Source: Chloropicon primus
Taxonomy: Eukaryota; Chlorophyta; Chloropicophyceae; Chloropicales; Chloropicaceae
Reading direction: 5' to 3'
Assembly: GCA_023205875.1 (NCBI GenBank)
Contig: CP060758.1
Coordinates: forward strand, 248,001-312,000
Length of the DNA: 64,000 nucleotides
Positions 8,948-18,005 of the stretch are shown here, piece after piece. How positions within the stretch are numbered: position 1 is the first letter of the stretch; each line of letters starts with the position of its first letter. The notes under the pieces were generated by a model, which saw only the letters and a program-made list of their open reading frames with translations, did not search any database and was not told the DNA's origin. The position numbers were made by a program, and so were the translations under genes.

Positions 8948-9643
8948 TCACTGCTCCTTCAGCTTCACCTTGGTGGCTGGGCCCACGACCGGCTTCCCCC
9001 TCGATCTGCCCGCCGTCCTCTCCCTGGTGTCGCTTCGGAGCATGAACAGAAAGGTCTCCAGCAGGAGGCCGGCGAAGGCGCCGACGAGCCCGCAGCACAG
9101 GGGAACCACCTCGCCCTCTCCCTCGCCGCCCGTGACCTTGAGAGACACGTAGTAACCGAATGCGAAGAGACTCCCCATCACAGCCACGGTGTTCAAGCCC
9201 AATCCAAGCTGGTCTCTGTAACTCGACATGTACTCGTAGCCTCCCTTCTCCTGGGTTGAGGTGGGTTCGATGTCCTTGACCATGTCTGCATACTTCCTCT
9301 CCTCGAGGTCTGCCCTAATCTTCTCCAGCCTCTTGACGAGCTCCGGGTTCCGTCCAGGCTTCGGCTCCGGCGATGGGTAACACAACTTCGCATCGCGGCA
9401 CACATCCTGCAGCCAAGGACCTCCCTCACCCTCATCATCGTGGACATCCTCATCGTCGTGGGCACCCTCGCCATCCTCATGAGCGTCTCCTCGTTTTGCC
9501 TTTCGTATGGTGCGCAGAGCCTGAAGCAAGGTGGGCCAAGGGACCCAGTCCTCTTGTGCGAAGTCCTCGGCCTCGCGATAAGACAAGGAGGCGGCCGAGG
9601 TAAGCGCCTCCCTCACCGTCGGAGTCACCTCCACGAGGGCCAT
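8948..9643 (-). CDS. VMA12: V-ATPase assembly factor Vma12/TMEM199 family, 231 aa
   Basis: Vma12-family proteins are ER-membrane factors that help assemble the V0 sector of the vacuolar H+-ATPase. The C-terminal half carries the pattern: EERKYADMVKDIEP, then LGLGLNTVAVMGSLFAFGYYVS and a second hydrophobic segment (VPLCCGLVGAFAGLLLETFLFML), forming a helical hairpin with both ends cytosolic, followed by a basic tail. The N-terminal half is divergent, with an acidic His/Asp/Glu-rich linker near residues 53-73. The length matches the family (about 200-230 aa). Similarity is family-level and was recognised by pattern, not alignment. Confidence 0.7.
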   Translation of the reverse strand: MALVEVTPTVREALTSAASLSYREAEDFAQEDWVPWPTLLQALRTIRKAKRGDAHEDGEGAHDDEDVHDDEGEGGPWLQDVCRDAKLCYPSPEPKPGRNPELVKRLEKIRADLEERKYADMVKDIEPTSTQEKGGYEYMSSYRDQLGLGLNTVAVMGSLFAFGYYVSLKVTGGEGEGEVVPLCCGLVGAFAGLLLETFLFMLRSDTRERTAGRSRGKPVVGPATKVKLKEQ

Positions 9644-9886
9644 TCGCCAACTCCAGAGAGAGAGAGCTTAGATGCTGGGCTGTGCAGGTTGTCCAAGTGT
9701 GCGAGGGAGGAGGAGGAGGGAGGGCTTCATGAGGGATGCGGGGAGGGAGAGGTTCTCTCTGCATAGAGGTCAGCCTCTTTACTGGAGATGCTGGGTGATG
9801 GCCATATTCATATTTGGAGACCACACTTCACTTGGGATGAATGAAAGTTGCTTCACATCATCATAATTGATCATCAGTTGTGTTTT

Positions 9887-11669
9887 TCAGGTCCAGAGTC
9901 TCTCTAGAGCGTTCACAAAGCTTTGGTCGAAGGAAGCCTCCGAGAACCTGGCAATAGAGCTCCTCGCGGCGAGGCACATCTTTTCCCTCTCCTTCTCGCT
10001 GATGCAGAGGGCGTTGACGAGCGCGCTGGCGTACTCGTCCGTGGTGGAGGCGAGGTACCCCGTGGCCTGCAAGCTCCCCTTCTTCTCGTCCCTCAGCGGG
10101 GTGATGATGTCCGCAGCGGGGCCTCCGCTGTTGTTGGCCACGGCGATGACCCCCGAAGCCATGTACTCCACGATGCCGATGCCAAAGTGTTCGTCGACCA
10201 TGGTGTGTATGCCCACCACCGCCTGGGACAGGAGGTCCCTTATCGTGCTGTAGGGCACGTTCAAGAGAAATTCTACGCGGTCATCACCGAGCCCGAGCTC
10301 CTTTGCCCTCGCTTTCAAGTCCTCCACTCTCTGCCTGTCCGCATCGCTCCTGCACCCGCCCACGAGCACCAGTTTGCTTTGGAGAATGACCTTGAGGTTC
10401 TTGGAAGACCCTTCGGCACGCTTCAGAGCGAGGGCGTAAGCCTCCAGCTGCATGCGGTGGTCCTTCTCTGGTCTGAATTGGCCGATGGACAAGATGACGG
10501 GACTCTTCGTGTTTCTCTTCGGGGACTTGAGCGGAATCTTGGTCAAGCTCTCCGTGTTGCAAGGTGGAAAGACTCTCAGGGGTCGTATATACGCCGCCCT
10601 CCTCTGCCACCAGTATTTCCACCAGAAGATGTCCTGCACGTGCCCCCGCGTCCAGCTCGAGTTCGTCATGCAGACCTGGGCAAAGCTCCCGACGCACCCG
10701 TAGATCAGGGCGAAGAGCTTGTAGTAGACCATCTTGGCATAGCTCGAGGCCGTGCCCGTGGAGGCGTTGTTGTACATTCGTTTCCTCTGCTTCACCCTCT
10801 GCAGCATGTTCGTGCTTATCACTGGGTAGTGGACGTAGCAGGCAGTTCGGCACCCGAAGAGCCTCGCCAAGGGCAGAACGAACGGCACCCCGCACGTGTC
10901 TATGTACACCTGGGGCGTCAGCTTGTACAGGGCTTCCCCTCCCACCAGCGTCGATGTCAGGGACTGGAGCAAGAGGGTGAGTCTCGGGTACATGGACGGG
11001 TTCAGCAGGGAGGTAGTCTTGAGCTCCACGACCTCCAGCCTGGAGGGAAGAATCACTCCGAACTTCTCCCTCGCCCTCTCTCTCATGTACCGCGACCAGA
11101 ACGTCTCCTCCTCCTCCTCCTCCTCCCCTTCCACAGAGAACTCCTCGCTTCCATCGGACAACACCTCTCGGTCCTGTGCCACAGCCGGGAGGTCCGTGTA
11201 CAGCACCACCGATGCCTTTGGCCTCGCCGCCATCACCGCTCTCATCGCGCACCACAGCACCTTCACACAAAAACAAGTAAACCATGACGCAGGAAGACAA
11301 GACATCATCTATCAATCATCCATCCATCCATCCACGTGTTCCTCATCCAGAACAGAAGAAAAAAGTAAGGCTCGAGGGAGAGAGAGAGAGAGAAGGAAAG
11401 AGGGAGAGGTCGAGGGAGGACATGTTCGATCTGTTCCCTCCTCCTTCGTGATGTTCGCGACGCTTTCTTACCCTCTCCCCTCCTCCACCATCGTTTGCCA
11501 CGGGGTGAAAGAATCCCACAGTATTCCTCTTCACTCTCGTTGCCCTTGTCAAGTCAAACGCCTTGGCACCAAGAGCAGTCGCCGTCGCCGTCAAAAGCAA
11601 ACCTCCCGTCATCCCCCATAGGCTGTACCCTCCGCCACCCGACGTCGTCGTCGTCGAACCTCCTCTCAT
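9887..11669 (-). CDS. ALG11: ALG11, GDP-Man:Man3GlcNAc2-PP-dolichol alpha-1,2-mannosyltransferase, 523 aa, two exons
   Basis: ALG11 adds the fourth and fifth mannoses to the lipid-linked oligosaccharide on the cytosolic face of the ER (N-glycosylation). Exon 1 is 11472-11669: an N-terminal hydrophobic segment, then NTVGFFHPVANDGGGGER, the family's nucleotide-sugar loop. Exon 2 is 9887-11260, starting VLWCAMRA, with IDTCGVPFVLPLARLFGC, YVHYPVIS, KMVYYKLFALIYGCVGS, SIGQFRPEKDH and GIHTMVDEHFGIGIVEYMASG. The 211-bp intron is phase 0, AGG/GTAAGA to AAG/GTG. Joining the exons restores the family's GGGGERVLW motif, which confirms the junction. The E-x7-E motif lies in EHFGIGIVEYMA. The shared intergenic region with EIF1AD contains two recurrent motifs. 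Confidence 0.92.
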
Positions 11670-11815
11670 CCTCTCCGCTCTGCCTCGCGCGCTCTTGCCT
11701 CGACAATTGGTCTCGCCGTCGGCCTCGTCTGTCTCGCGTCAGCGGCGGAGAGAGGACTTTGCGAGTTTTGACGGGAGGAACGAAAGAAGCGGAAAGGAAG
11801 AGTGTTGGTTGAAGA

Positions 11816-11864
11816 GAATCTACATCTCGAGAGCTTTCCAGCGATACCTTGGTTGACCGAATCG
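11816..11864 (+). promoter_or_regulatory. Recurrent upstream motif, EIF1AD distal copy
   Basis: GAATCTACATCTCGAGAGC, TTTCCAGCGATACCTTGG, TTGACCGAATCG. Sense orientation to the plus-strand EIF1AD gene. Its TTTCC anchor is 174 bp upstream of the next copy. Confidence 0.6.
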
Positions 11865-11990
11865 ACGGTCGGAGTCGACGTGGAGGTTCATTGGAGTGAG
11901 GAAGAGGGAGGGAGAGGTCGACGAAGAAGCTACGTTTCACCGAGGTTTCGTTGGACTGGTTTAGGCGAGTGGAGTGGTCGGTAGAAGTTG

Positions 11991-12038
11991 AAGCTACGTC
12001 TCACGGTCTTTCCGTGGACACCTCGGTGGAACGATTTG
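11991..12038 (+). promoter_or_regulatory. Recurrent upstream motif, EIF1AD proximal copy
   Basis: AAGCTACGTCTCACGGTCTT, TCCGTGGACACCTCGG, GAACGATTTGG. One of the best matches to the consensus, about 85 bp before the ATG. Confidence 0.7.
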
Positions 12039-12123
12039 GCGTCCGGAGCGCTGGGCGAGAGGGGATAGAAGGTTGAAGCCATCCAAGCAGCAGGACCCAG
12101 CAGGAGGAGCAAAGGGGTAGAAG

Positions 12124-12814
12124 ATGAGTCGGCGGAAGCACCTGGAGGAGCAGATGATGGAGGTTCCGGAGATGGACGAGAACCACGCCTTTGCTCGAGT
12201 GGTGAAGCTTCACGGGACGAACATAGTGCAAGTGGAAACCCCGAGTACTCGTGGCGAGGCCGAGGGGGACGACAACGACGAAGGCCTTGTCGAGTGTCTG
12301 TGCCTCCTTCCGGCCAAGTTCAGCAAGCGCTTTTGGGTTAAGCGCGGCACCTACGTCGTGATCGAGTTCACCGTGGCCAAGGACCACAGCTCCTCGGGGA
12401 AAATCAAGGGCACGATAACGCATATTCTGTACCCGGACCAGCTGAAGAGGCTCAGGAAAGACGAAAGCGTTGCATGGTGAGTGGTTTGATTGGGCACGAG
12501 AGCACGGCTGGAAGGACCTCGCCTGGAAGTACCTCGCTGCAAGTGTTCTGTGACGGAAAGACTGACCTTCTTCTCCGCCCTCGTCCCTTTCTCCTGTTAC
12601 CAGGCCGGAAGTTTTCACGGAAGAGGAAGCGGGCGAGGCGCAAGGTAGCGCCTTTTGGGGCGGTAGTAGTCGCGGGGAGGAGCCTGTCGACGAGGGAAGC
12701 GACAGCTGCGATAGTGATGGCCTTCCTCCCCTCCCGCGGAATCCAAATCGACCGAAAGGCTACCGTCCCGGTGAGGAAGACTCTGACTCCGACTCCGACT
12801 CCGACTCCGACTGA
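12124..12814 (+). CDS. EIF1AD: EIF1AD-like protein (eIF1A-type S1/OB domain), 187 aa, two exons
   Basis: Exon 1 (12124-12476) encodes MSRRKHLEEQMMEVPE then an OB-fold domain with ARVVKLHGTNIVQVE, LLPAKFSKRFWVKRGTYVVIEF and ITHILYPDQLKRLRK, matching EIF1AD, a nuclear eIF1A-like protein linked to late 40S maturation. A 127-bp intron (G/GTGAGT to CAG/G) splits the Trp codon. Exon 2 (12604-12814) adds WPEVFTEEEAGEAQG, an acidic segment and a terminal (DS)n run coded by GACTCC repeats. Without splicing the frame would stop at 12480. The W-P-E restored across the junction is as in animal EIF1AD. Two motif copies lie upstream. Confidence 0.85.
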
Positions 12815-13048
12815 GGAGTCCATTTCTCTCGTCCTCCGTGTGTCGGGATGGCGTGCGTGCGTCCAATCCAGCAGGAGGGCGGGAAGGGGGCACACGATCC
12901 CCGTTCCCCTCTATTTAATCCATTCATCCTGTTGATTCCTTTCCAGGCGAACCTCATCTCCGCCGGCACCCTTCACAGTCTCGCCCCCCGGGCCTCTTCA
13001 GCAGCAGCCAGAAAATAATCATCCGAGAGAGAAGCGGCGAAGGAAGCG

Positions 13049-14686
13049 ATGAGTTCAGCACTTCCGTCGCCTCCGAGCACGGGCGGCGCTCCCGTGGCGA
13101 CCTCGGGTGGGACAGCCGAGGGCGAAGACCACAGCCTGTCCTTCCGCGTCATGCGGTTGGCCAGGCCGAGTTTCAAGCCATCCTTTGCAGGGATAAAGTG
13201 CGAGCTTCTGCATCATGGGGATGAAGTGAAGGCCGTCCCTCATCCCTCCTCGGGGGCGGACTGGTCGTCGCAGGTGCAGATGACCCACCCGAGCAAAGCT
13301 TGTGATCTGGACGGGAGCTTGGTCCTTCCTCAGAACTTTGGTAGCATCCAGTTGGGAGAGACTTTCTCGTGTTACATCAGTTTGGGCAACGTGAGCACCA
13401 AGCCGGTGTCAAACATATCGATAAGGGTGGAGCTTCAGACGGAGAGGCAGAGGAGGAACATCTTCGAGAACACGAGCAAACCCTTGGAGACTCTTGCTCC
13501 TGGCCAGAGGTACGACTTTATCATTCAGCACGACGTCAAGGAGCTTGGGACGCACACGCTTGTTTGCAGCTCTGTGTACACGGAGGGTGGAGCAGCCAGG
13601 CAGGAGCAGCAGCCCACGAGCCCAATCGATGGCGGCATCGTGAACGCTGCTCATGGTGACAGGAAGTACCTCCCTCAGTGGTACAAGTTCAAAGTCACTA
13701 ATCCTCTGGTGGTGCGTATGAAGGTTAGAACGGTGAGCAACCAGTTGAAGCAAAGGACGTTCGTGGAGGCCTGCTTGGAGAACGCCACGGGGGACCCTCT
13801 GCTCCTCGACGTCGTGAAGTTCGAGCAGACGCAAGGTTACAAGCTTTTGGATATGAACGCCAATCCCACGAGCTCGTCTGAAAAGACGGTGCTGGAAGAC
13901 CCTGGCGAGGTTGGGGACTACTTGAGTGACCTCGTCCTGTTGAAGCCGCGGGGCGGGAGCTACAACTTTGTCTTCGGGCTGGAACGATGCGTGAATGACT
14001 CGAGGGCGGGCGGGCCCAAGGACGCGGCGTCTGCCCCAGACGCATCGGGAGGCAGTGGCTTGGGGAAGCTTGAGATCAGGTGGAGTAAGCCCATGGGAGA
14101 CAGCGGCAGGCTTCAGACGCAGCAGATTCAAGGGGTGGCGTCTCACAACAAGAAGAGCCTGATCGAAGCGAGGGTGATCCGCTTAGAAAAGCGCTCTTCT
14201 GGATCCGGAGCAGGGGGAGGGGGTATTCACTTGCACTCGTGCTTCAGTATCACGGTCAGGGTGACCAACTTGACGGACAGAACCATGTATGGCGTGTTTG
14301 TGGTCCTCGGGCTGAACGGGGTGATGAGAAACGTCGGGCCCAGTGGCATGTATTTCAAGGAGATTCCGTCCGGGACCTCACCGGCGCCGGAGGAAGGGGG
14401 CGCGCTCGTGGGTTCAAGCAAATGCGTGGAGATCACCTTTGACTTGATTGCCTTGCAAGTCGGCGTCCACAAGCTCGGCACGGTGCTGCTCTACGATGAG
14501 CGGGGGAAGCAAGTCACTGAGACGCCTTGCAGCTTCTCGGTTGAAATTCTTCCGCCGCCTCAAAAGAAGGACAAGGAGCCGGACGCGCAGCACGCGAGGC
14601 ACGATACTTTGGAAATTCCAAGAAGCACGACGCTTGACTCAAACTTGGGCCTCGATTCGCTTCTTGACGTCCCTTCCATCCTGTGA
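13049..14686 (+). CDS. TRAPPC13: TRAPPC13, TRAPP complex subunit 13, 545 aa
   Basis: TRAPPC13 is an accessory subunit of the TRAPP tethering complex (Rab GEF, ER-Golgi and autophagic traffic). The family signature is clear in the N-terminal third: LSFRVMRLARPSF, then LVLPQNFGSIQLGETFSCYI, NVSTKPVSNISIRVELQTER, LAPGQRYDFIIQHDVKELG and HTLVCSSVYT. The middle has YKFKVTNPLVVRMKVR and LENATGDPLLLDVVKFEQ, and the C-terminus an immunoglobulin-like beta region (FDLIALQVGVHKLGT). A flexible Ser/Gly-rich N-terminus of about 25 residues precedes it. Longer than the human protein (about 420 aa) owing to inserts rich in Gly/Ser. It converges with the COMM-domain gene, 79 bp from stop to stop. Confidence 0.88.
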   Translation: MSSALPSPPSTGGAPVATSGGTAEGEDHSLSFRVMRLARPSFKPSFAGIKCELLHHGDEVKAVPHPSSGADWSSQVQMTHPSKACDLDGSLVLPQNFGSIQLGETFSCYISLGNVSTKPVSNISIRVELQTERQRRNIFENTSKPLETLAPGQRYDFIIQHDVKELGTHTLVCSSVYTEGGAARQEQQPTSPIDGGIVNAAHGDRKYLPQWYKFKVTNPLVVRMKVRTVSNQLKQRTFVEACLENATGDPLLLDVVKFEQTQGYKLLDMNANPTSSSEKTVLEDPGEVGDYLSDLVLLKPRGGSYNFVFGLERCVNDSRAGGPKDAASAPDASGGSGLGKLEIRWSKPMGDSGRLQTQQIQGVASHNKKSLIEARVIRLEKRSSGSGAGGGGIHLHSCFSITVRVTNLTDRTMYGVFVVLGLNGVMRNVGPSGMYFKEIPSGTSPAPEEGGALVGSSKCVEITFDLIALQVGVHKLGTVLLYDERGKQVTETPCSFSVEILPPPQKKDKEPDAQHARHDTLEIPRSTTLDSNLGLDSLLDVPSIL

Positions 14687-14765
14687 AAGGTACTTTAATC
14701 CGAGCTAATTCATTCTTTTCATAAAAAAGCAAAAACAGACGACGTTCGTTACGAGCCGCTTGCCT

Positions 14766-15308
14766 CTACGCGCCCGAGACGGACTGCAGTTCGTTCTTCA
14801 CCCTCTTCAGAGAGTCCGTGAGCACGGTCAGCATTCCCCTGCCCGCCTTGAATCGGATCTGCTCGTCTCCACCCTCTCCCGCGACTTTCAGATCGAAGTC
14901 TATCTTCGGCTCCACCGTGGCCTGGTCGACGACCTGCCACGAGACGTCCTTCAGCTTGGGCAGACTTACCATGGTCTGGACGTCTCCCTCTCTCCACCTC
15001 TCGCTATTGTCCACCAGAACCGCACGCATCACTTTCAGCGAGGCAGCCTTGGCATTCACCTCCGACAGCATGCCGTCCAATTCCTCCAGGCTGTACACTG
15101 CAGCTCTCTTCAGTCCCCTCATGACTTTCAGTGCCTCCCTTGAGCTTGCCCCTCCCAGTCCCAAAGCTTCTACCGGTGCGAGGTCTTCCATCGTCTCGGT
15201 CGTGCTCGTCGTCTCCACCAAGTCCAGAGATGTCTTGATCCTCTCCTCTGCCCCCCTCGCCCCCTCACGTCCCACCAAACCCTCCACCGTCTCCATCAGT
15301 GATTCCAT
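14766..15308 (-). CDS. COMM-domain protein (COMMD family), 180 aa
   Basis: COMMD proteins form the Commander complex ring that recycles membrane cargo from endosomes. The last 75 residues fit a COMM domain: LPKLKDVSWQVVDQATVEPKIDFDLKVAGEG, with the key Trp in a hydrophobic strand followed by beta strands, then a terminal helix (MLTVLTDSLKRVKNELQSV). The N-terminal 100 residues are helical, as in the family. Length matches (160-220 aa). Which of the ten paralogues it corresponds to cannot be decided by eye. A recurrent motif copy lies about 70-120 bp upstream of the ATG. Confidence 0.75.
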   Translation of the reverse strand: MESLMETVEGLVGREGARGAEERIKTSLDLVETTSTTETMEDLAPVEALGLGGASSREALKVMRGLKRAAVYSLEELDGMLSEVNAKAASLKVMRAVLVDNSERWREGDVQTMVSLPKLKDVSWQVVDQATVEPKIDFDLKVAGEGGDEQIRFKAGRGMLTVLTDSLKRVKNELQSVSGA

Positions 15309-15379
15309 ACTTGCACCTTGCCTCGGTAAAACACGTTTCGAAGGAAGCTTGTCACCTCCTCACCTCTCGACCAATGCCT

Positions 15380-15428
15380 CAAAATCCTCCACAAAGGTAT
15401 CAAACGAAAGATCACGAGATGTAGCTTT
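15380..15428 (-). promoter_or_regulatory. Recurrent upstream motif, COMMD gene
   Basis: Plus strand: CAAAATCCTCCACAAAGG, TATCAAACGAAAGATC, ACGAGATGTAGCTTT. Usual orientation relative to the minus-strand gene. Confidence 0.65.
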
Positions 15429-15836
15429 GTCCTAAACCTTTTCCTCTCCCTTTCCTTGCGCCCCTCCTCTCCAAATGGTTCCTGTTCTCTCGCCGCTCTC
15501 CAAAGGTCCCTCCCAAAGGTCCCAGCTGCTCCTTGTTATGGTGTTCAGACATCAGATCAAAACACAGCACACAGAAAAGTCACGAAAGGACGGTAGGGAA
15601 ATCACAGTCAATACTGGAAGCACAAAGGCAAGTTCTCCTTTCCACTGAAAGAGAGAAACACGGAGAGGCCGGCCACAACTTACCTGTTAGTTTTCTGCAA
15701 AGGTCGTTTCACCGAGTTTGTAAGTTTCTCGGCAGGGTAATTCAGCCCTACCACGACCATTCCACCGTACATGAACGAATACTTCCGCCCACGCACGGCA
15801 GCCCGTACTAACAAACGTATGTGCAACCCTGAGGAG
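15429..15836. other. 3' flank of the Fanzor gene and upstream flank of the COMMD gene
   Basis: This 0.4-kb stretch has no supported protein gene. It holds a three-way-junction-like foldback at 15702-15758 (listed separately) and, on the minus strand at about 15678-15686, a perfect 5' splice-site consensus (CAG/GTAAGT). It may be the 3' end of a mobile unit carrying the Fanzor gene. I could not find terminal inverted repeats by eye. Confidence 0.35.
15702..15758 (-). ncRNA. Candidate structured RNA downstream of Fanzor (possible fRNA/omegaRNA scaffold)
   Basis: The 57-nt segment can fold with an outer 6-bp stem (15702-15707 with 15753-15758, GGTCGT/ACGACC) enclosing two hairpins: CCGAG/CTCGG (15712-15716 with 15728-15732) and AGGG/CCCT (15734-15737 with 15746-15749). 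It begins 78 nt after the Fanzor stop, on the Fanzor strand. TnpB and Fanzor guide RNAs are known to be encoded at or just beyond the 3' end of the nuclease gene. The stems are short and no homologue was compared, so this is a hypothesis. Confidence 0.25.
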
Positions 15837-18005
15837 TTACACACTTTTTGGTTGACGCAAGTGCTTCAGGAGGACGTTGCGTGCCCCGTTCACATCCCGA
15901 CCGCACTTGAAGCCACACTTCTGGCACTTGTACACCTCTGCTCCACCCAGGTTCTTCTTGATGTGTCCGCACCTGCCACAGGTCTTGGAGGTGTACTCCT
16001 CCGTCACGATCGCCAGCTCACTGCCGTGCAAGAGCACCTTGGAAGCCAAGAACGTTCTGAACGCATAGTGCCTCAACGTCAAGAGCGTGCGAGCCGTCTT
16101 CTTCCTGATCACTCGGCGTCTCCCGTTGTTGTTCTTCTTCGCCATGTCTTGGGACTTGAACTCCGGGAGGAGGATTGTGTCGAACCTCCTGCATAGATCG
16201 TTGGCTACCTTTTTGTGAAGCTCGTTCGTCAGACCTCGAAGTTTCTCCATGCAGGCGTATTGCTGTCTCTTCAAGTCGCGGCGGTCGAGGTAAGGGAGCT
16301 TCACCTTTGGGTCTTTGCGCTCGGAAATGATCTCATCAATCCTCCAGCAGAGGTTGAACAGCCTCGCGAAGCCTCGCTCGCCCGTGGCATACTCCCCGAC
16401 GCCTTCTTGCGGCGAGTACGACGTCTGAAAGGTCCTGACTCCCGGATCCAGGGCGACAACCTTCCGCTTGTTCTCAGGCTTCAGGGGTGGCAGGCGATCC
16501 CATGGCGTCGCGATGGGAATGTGCATGTGGAACTGCCCAAGGCGATTTCTTGTGATCTTCACGGCACCCTCGATCTTGCCCCCGGGGATCTCCTCCGTCA
16601 AGTACAGGGGCCCGCCGGCCATCTTCTCCTTGAACACCTCCAGCTTGGTCCACTTGCGTCGTTTTTTGTGCTTCGTATCATCCTTGTGCCTCGTGTTTGG
16701 CCTTTCGATCGTCTCCACGTTCTTTAACTCTCTTGCATCAATTTCAATAGTCCAAGAGCTTGGTTGCTGACGTTGACGATACTTGAGAACGAAGCGGTGC
16801 CCCTTCTTCTCGCCGCGCTCCTTCATCGCTTCCTGCTTCGCGGTGTTCGAATCCCATGCCTTGATGAGACTTCGCACGGCAGCTTGTCTGATGGCACAGG
16901 GGGTTTCCTTCAGCCAAGGATGCTTCTGATTCACAAAGGCCCCGCTAACGTAGTCCCGGTCCTTGCCCACTTGGATGCGAAAAGCTCTGCCTCCAATTTG
17001 GCTCTCGAGTCTCTTCTCTCTGGCCGCGAAAAGCTCTGCCTCCTGTTTTGTCCATGGCCGTGGAGAGCATTGGATTTCTTTCAGCTCTTTCTCCAGGCCC
17101 TCAAAGACCTCAGGGCGTCGCGGTTTGGCCGTCACAAATCTGTCCAGCAGGACGGTCCAAACCAGCGGAAAACGCTCCTTCTTGACCGCCTCCAAACACT
17201 TGTTGTATGTGAAACGCGCAGCTCCCATCCAGTTGCAAAGTGTTCTCGCCTGCTCAGGGTTCAAGCGCATCCTAAGCTTCCTCGTCCGTATCACCGTTCG
17301 CTCCGACAATAGCTTGGAGGTCTTCAGTTTCTGCTCCCTCTTCCTTTTGGCGGGCGACTGCAATGTCTCCACGGATACCACAGAATCTTCTGGAAGGTTC
17401 AAGCACGACCTCCATCCCGTCTTCGGACACTTTACCTCTTCAAGTTCTCTCTTCATCGATGAGAACCAGGTCTTCTTCACGCTGTCGTCCGCCAAGCCAC
17501 CCGGCTGCTTCCCTGCTTTCTTCCCCCTCTTGTTCTTCTTCTTCTTACCCTTCTTCTTGTTCTTCTTCTTGCCCTTCTTGCGAGGCTTCTTGCGAGGCTT
17601 GCCTGACGAGCTCGAACTCTCACCCGCAGAGGCGTCCGCCTCCGGCTGCTTCCCCTTCCGCTCCCCCCCCCGCTTCTTGCGAGGCGTGCTCGAACCCTCC
17701 TCGAAAGCAGAGGCGGGGTCGTCCAGCGGCTTCTCCTTCCGCTTCCCCCCCCGCTTCTTGCGAGGCGTGCTCGAACCCTCACCCGCAGAGGCGGGGTCGT
17801 CCGCGATAGGAAGCATGCACTTCTCGTAGAGCCACTTCAACGCCTGATTCCAGAACCGACGTAACGGCTCCGTCGTCGGAGACTCCTGCCCCGACTTCGA
17901 AGCGCCCTGAGCATGACTCTCGCCAGAGTGCGACCTCCTTGTGGAACTCGTCGAGCCACTCCCCTGCTTCTCCTTTTTCTTACGGCGCTTCCCTGATCGC
18001 GCCAT
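15837..18005 (-). CDS. Fanzor nuclease (eukaryotic TnpB homologue), 722 aa, apparently complete
   Basis: Fanzors are eukaryotic relatives of transposon TnpB; characterised members are RNA-guided DNA endonucleases. After a 180-residue basic, low-complexity N-terminus (two repeats containing SSTPRKKRGG, then a Lys tract, a likely nuclear/nucleolar signal) comes the TnpB-type domain: RKLRMRLNPEQARTLCNWMG, ARFTYNKCLEAVKKE. RuvC-I is VVALDPGVRTF (Asp520), RuvC-II LLPEFKSQD (Glu615), and RuvC-III GRDVNGARN (Asp704), so the catalytic triad is present. A zinc ribbon (Cys676, 679, 694, 697) lies before RuvC-III. The NGARN form leans toward Fanzor1, but I cannot place it firmly. The start at 18005 (MARSGKRRKKKEK) was chosen because upstream translation is UTR-like. 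There is no transposase neighbour and no clear copy of the host upstream motif. Confidence 0.9.
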   Translation of the reverse strand: MARSGKRRKKKEKQGSGSTSSTRRSHSGESHAQGASKSGQESPTTEPLRRFWNQALKWLYEKCMLPIADDPASAGEGSSTPRKKRGGKRKEKPLDDPASAFEEGSSTPRKKRGGERKGKQPEADASAGESSSSSGKPRKKPRKKGKKKNKKKGKKKKNKRGKKAGKQPGGLADDSVKKTWFSSMKRELEEVKCPKTGWRSCLNLPEDSVVSVETLQSPAKRKREQKLKTSKLLSERTVIRTRKLRMRLNPEQARTLCNWMGAARFTYNKCLEAVKKERFPLVWTVLLDRFVTAKPRRPEVFEGLEKELKEIQCSPRPWTKQEAELFAAREKRLESQIGGRAFRIQVGKDRDYVSGAFVNQKHPWLKETPCAIRQAAVRSLIKAWDSNTAKQEAMKERGEKKGHRFVLKYRQRQQPSSWTIEIDARELKNVETIERPNTRHKDDTKHKKRRKWTKLEVFKEKMAGGPLYLTEEIPGGKIEGAVKITRNRLGQFHMHIPIATPWDRLPPLKPENKRKVVALDPGVRTFQTSYSPQEGVGEYATGERGFARLFNLCWRIDEIISERKDPKVKLPYLDRRDLKRQQYACMEKLRGLTNELHKKVANDLCRRFDTILLPEFKSQDMAKKNNNGRRRVIRKKTARTLLTLRHYAFRTFLASKVLLHGSELAIVTEEYTSKTCGRCGHIKKNLGGAEVYKCQKCGFKCGRDVNGARNVLLKHLRQPKSV

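Noticed and set aside
16844-16856. GTTCGAATCCC resembling a tRNA T-loop
   Set aside because: Inside the Fanzor coding sequence, with no D-arm, anticodon arm or acceptor pairing around it.
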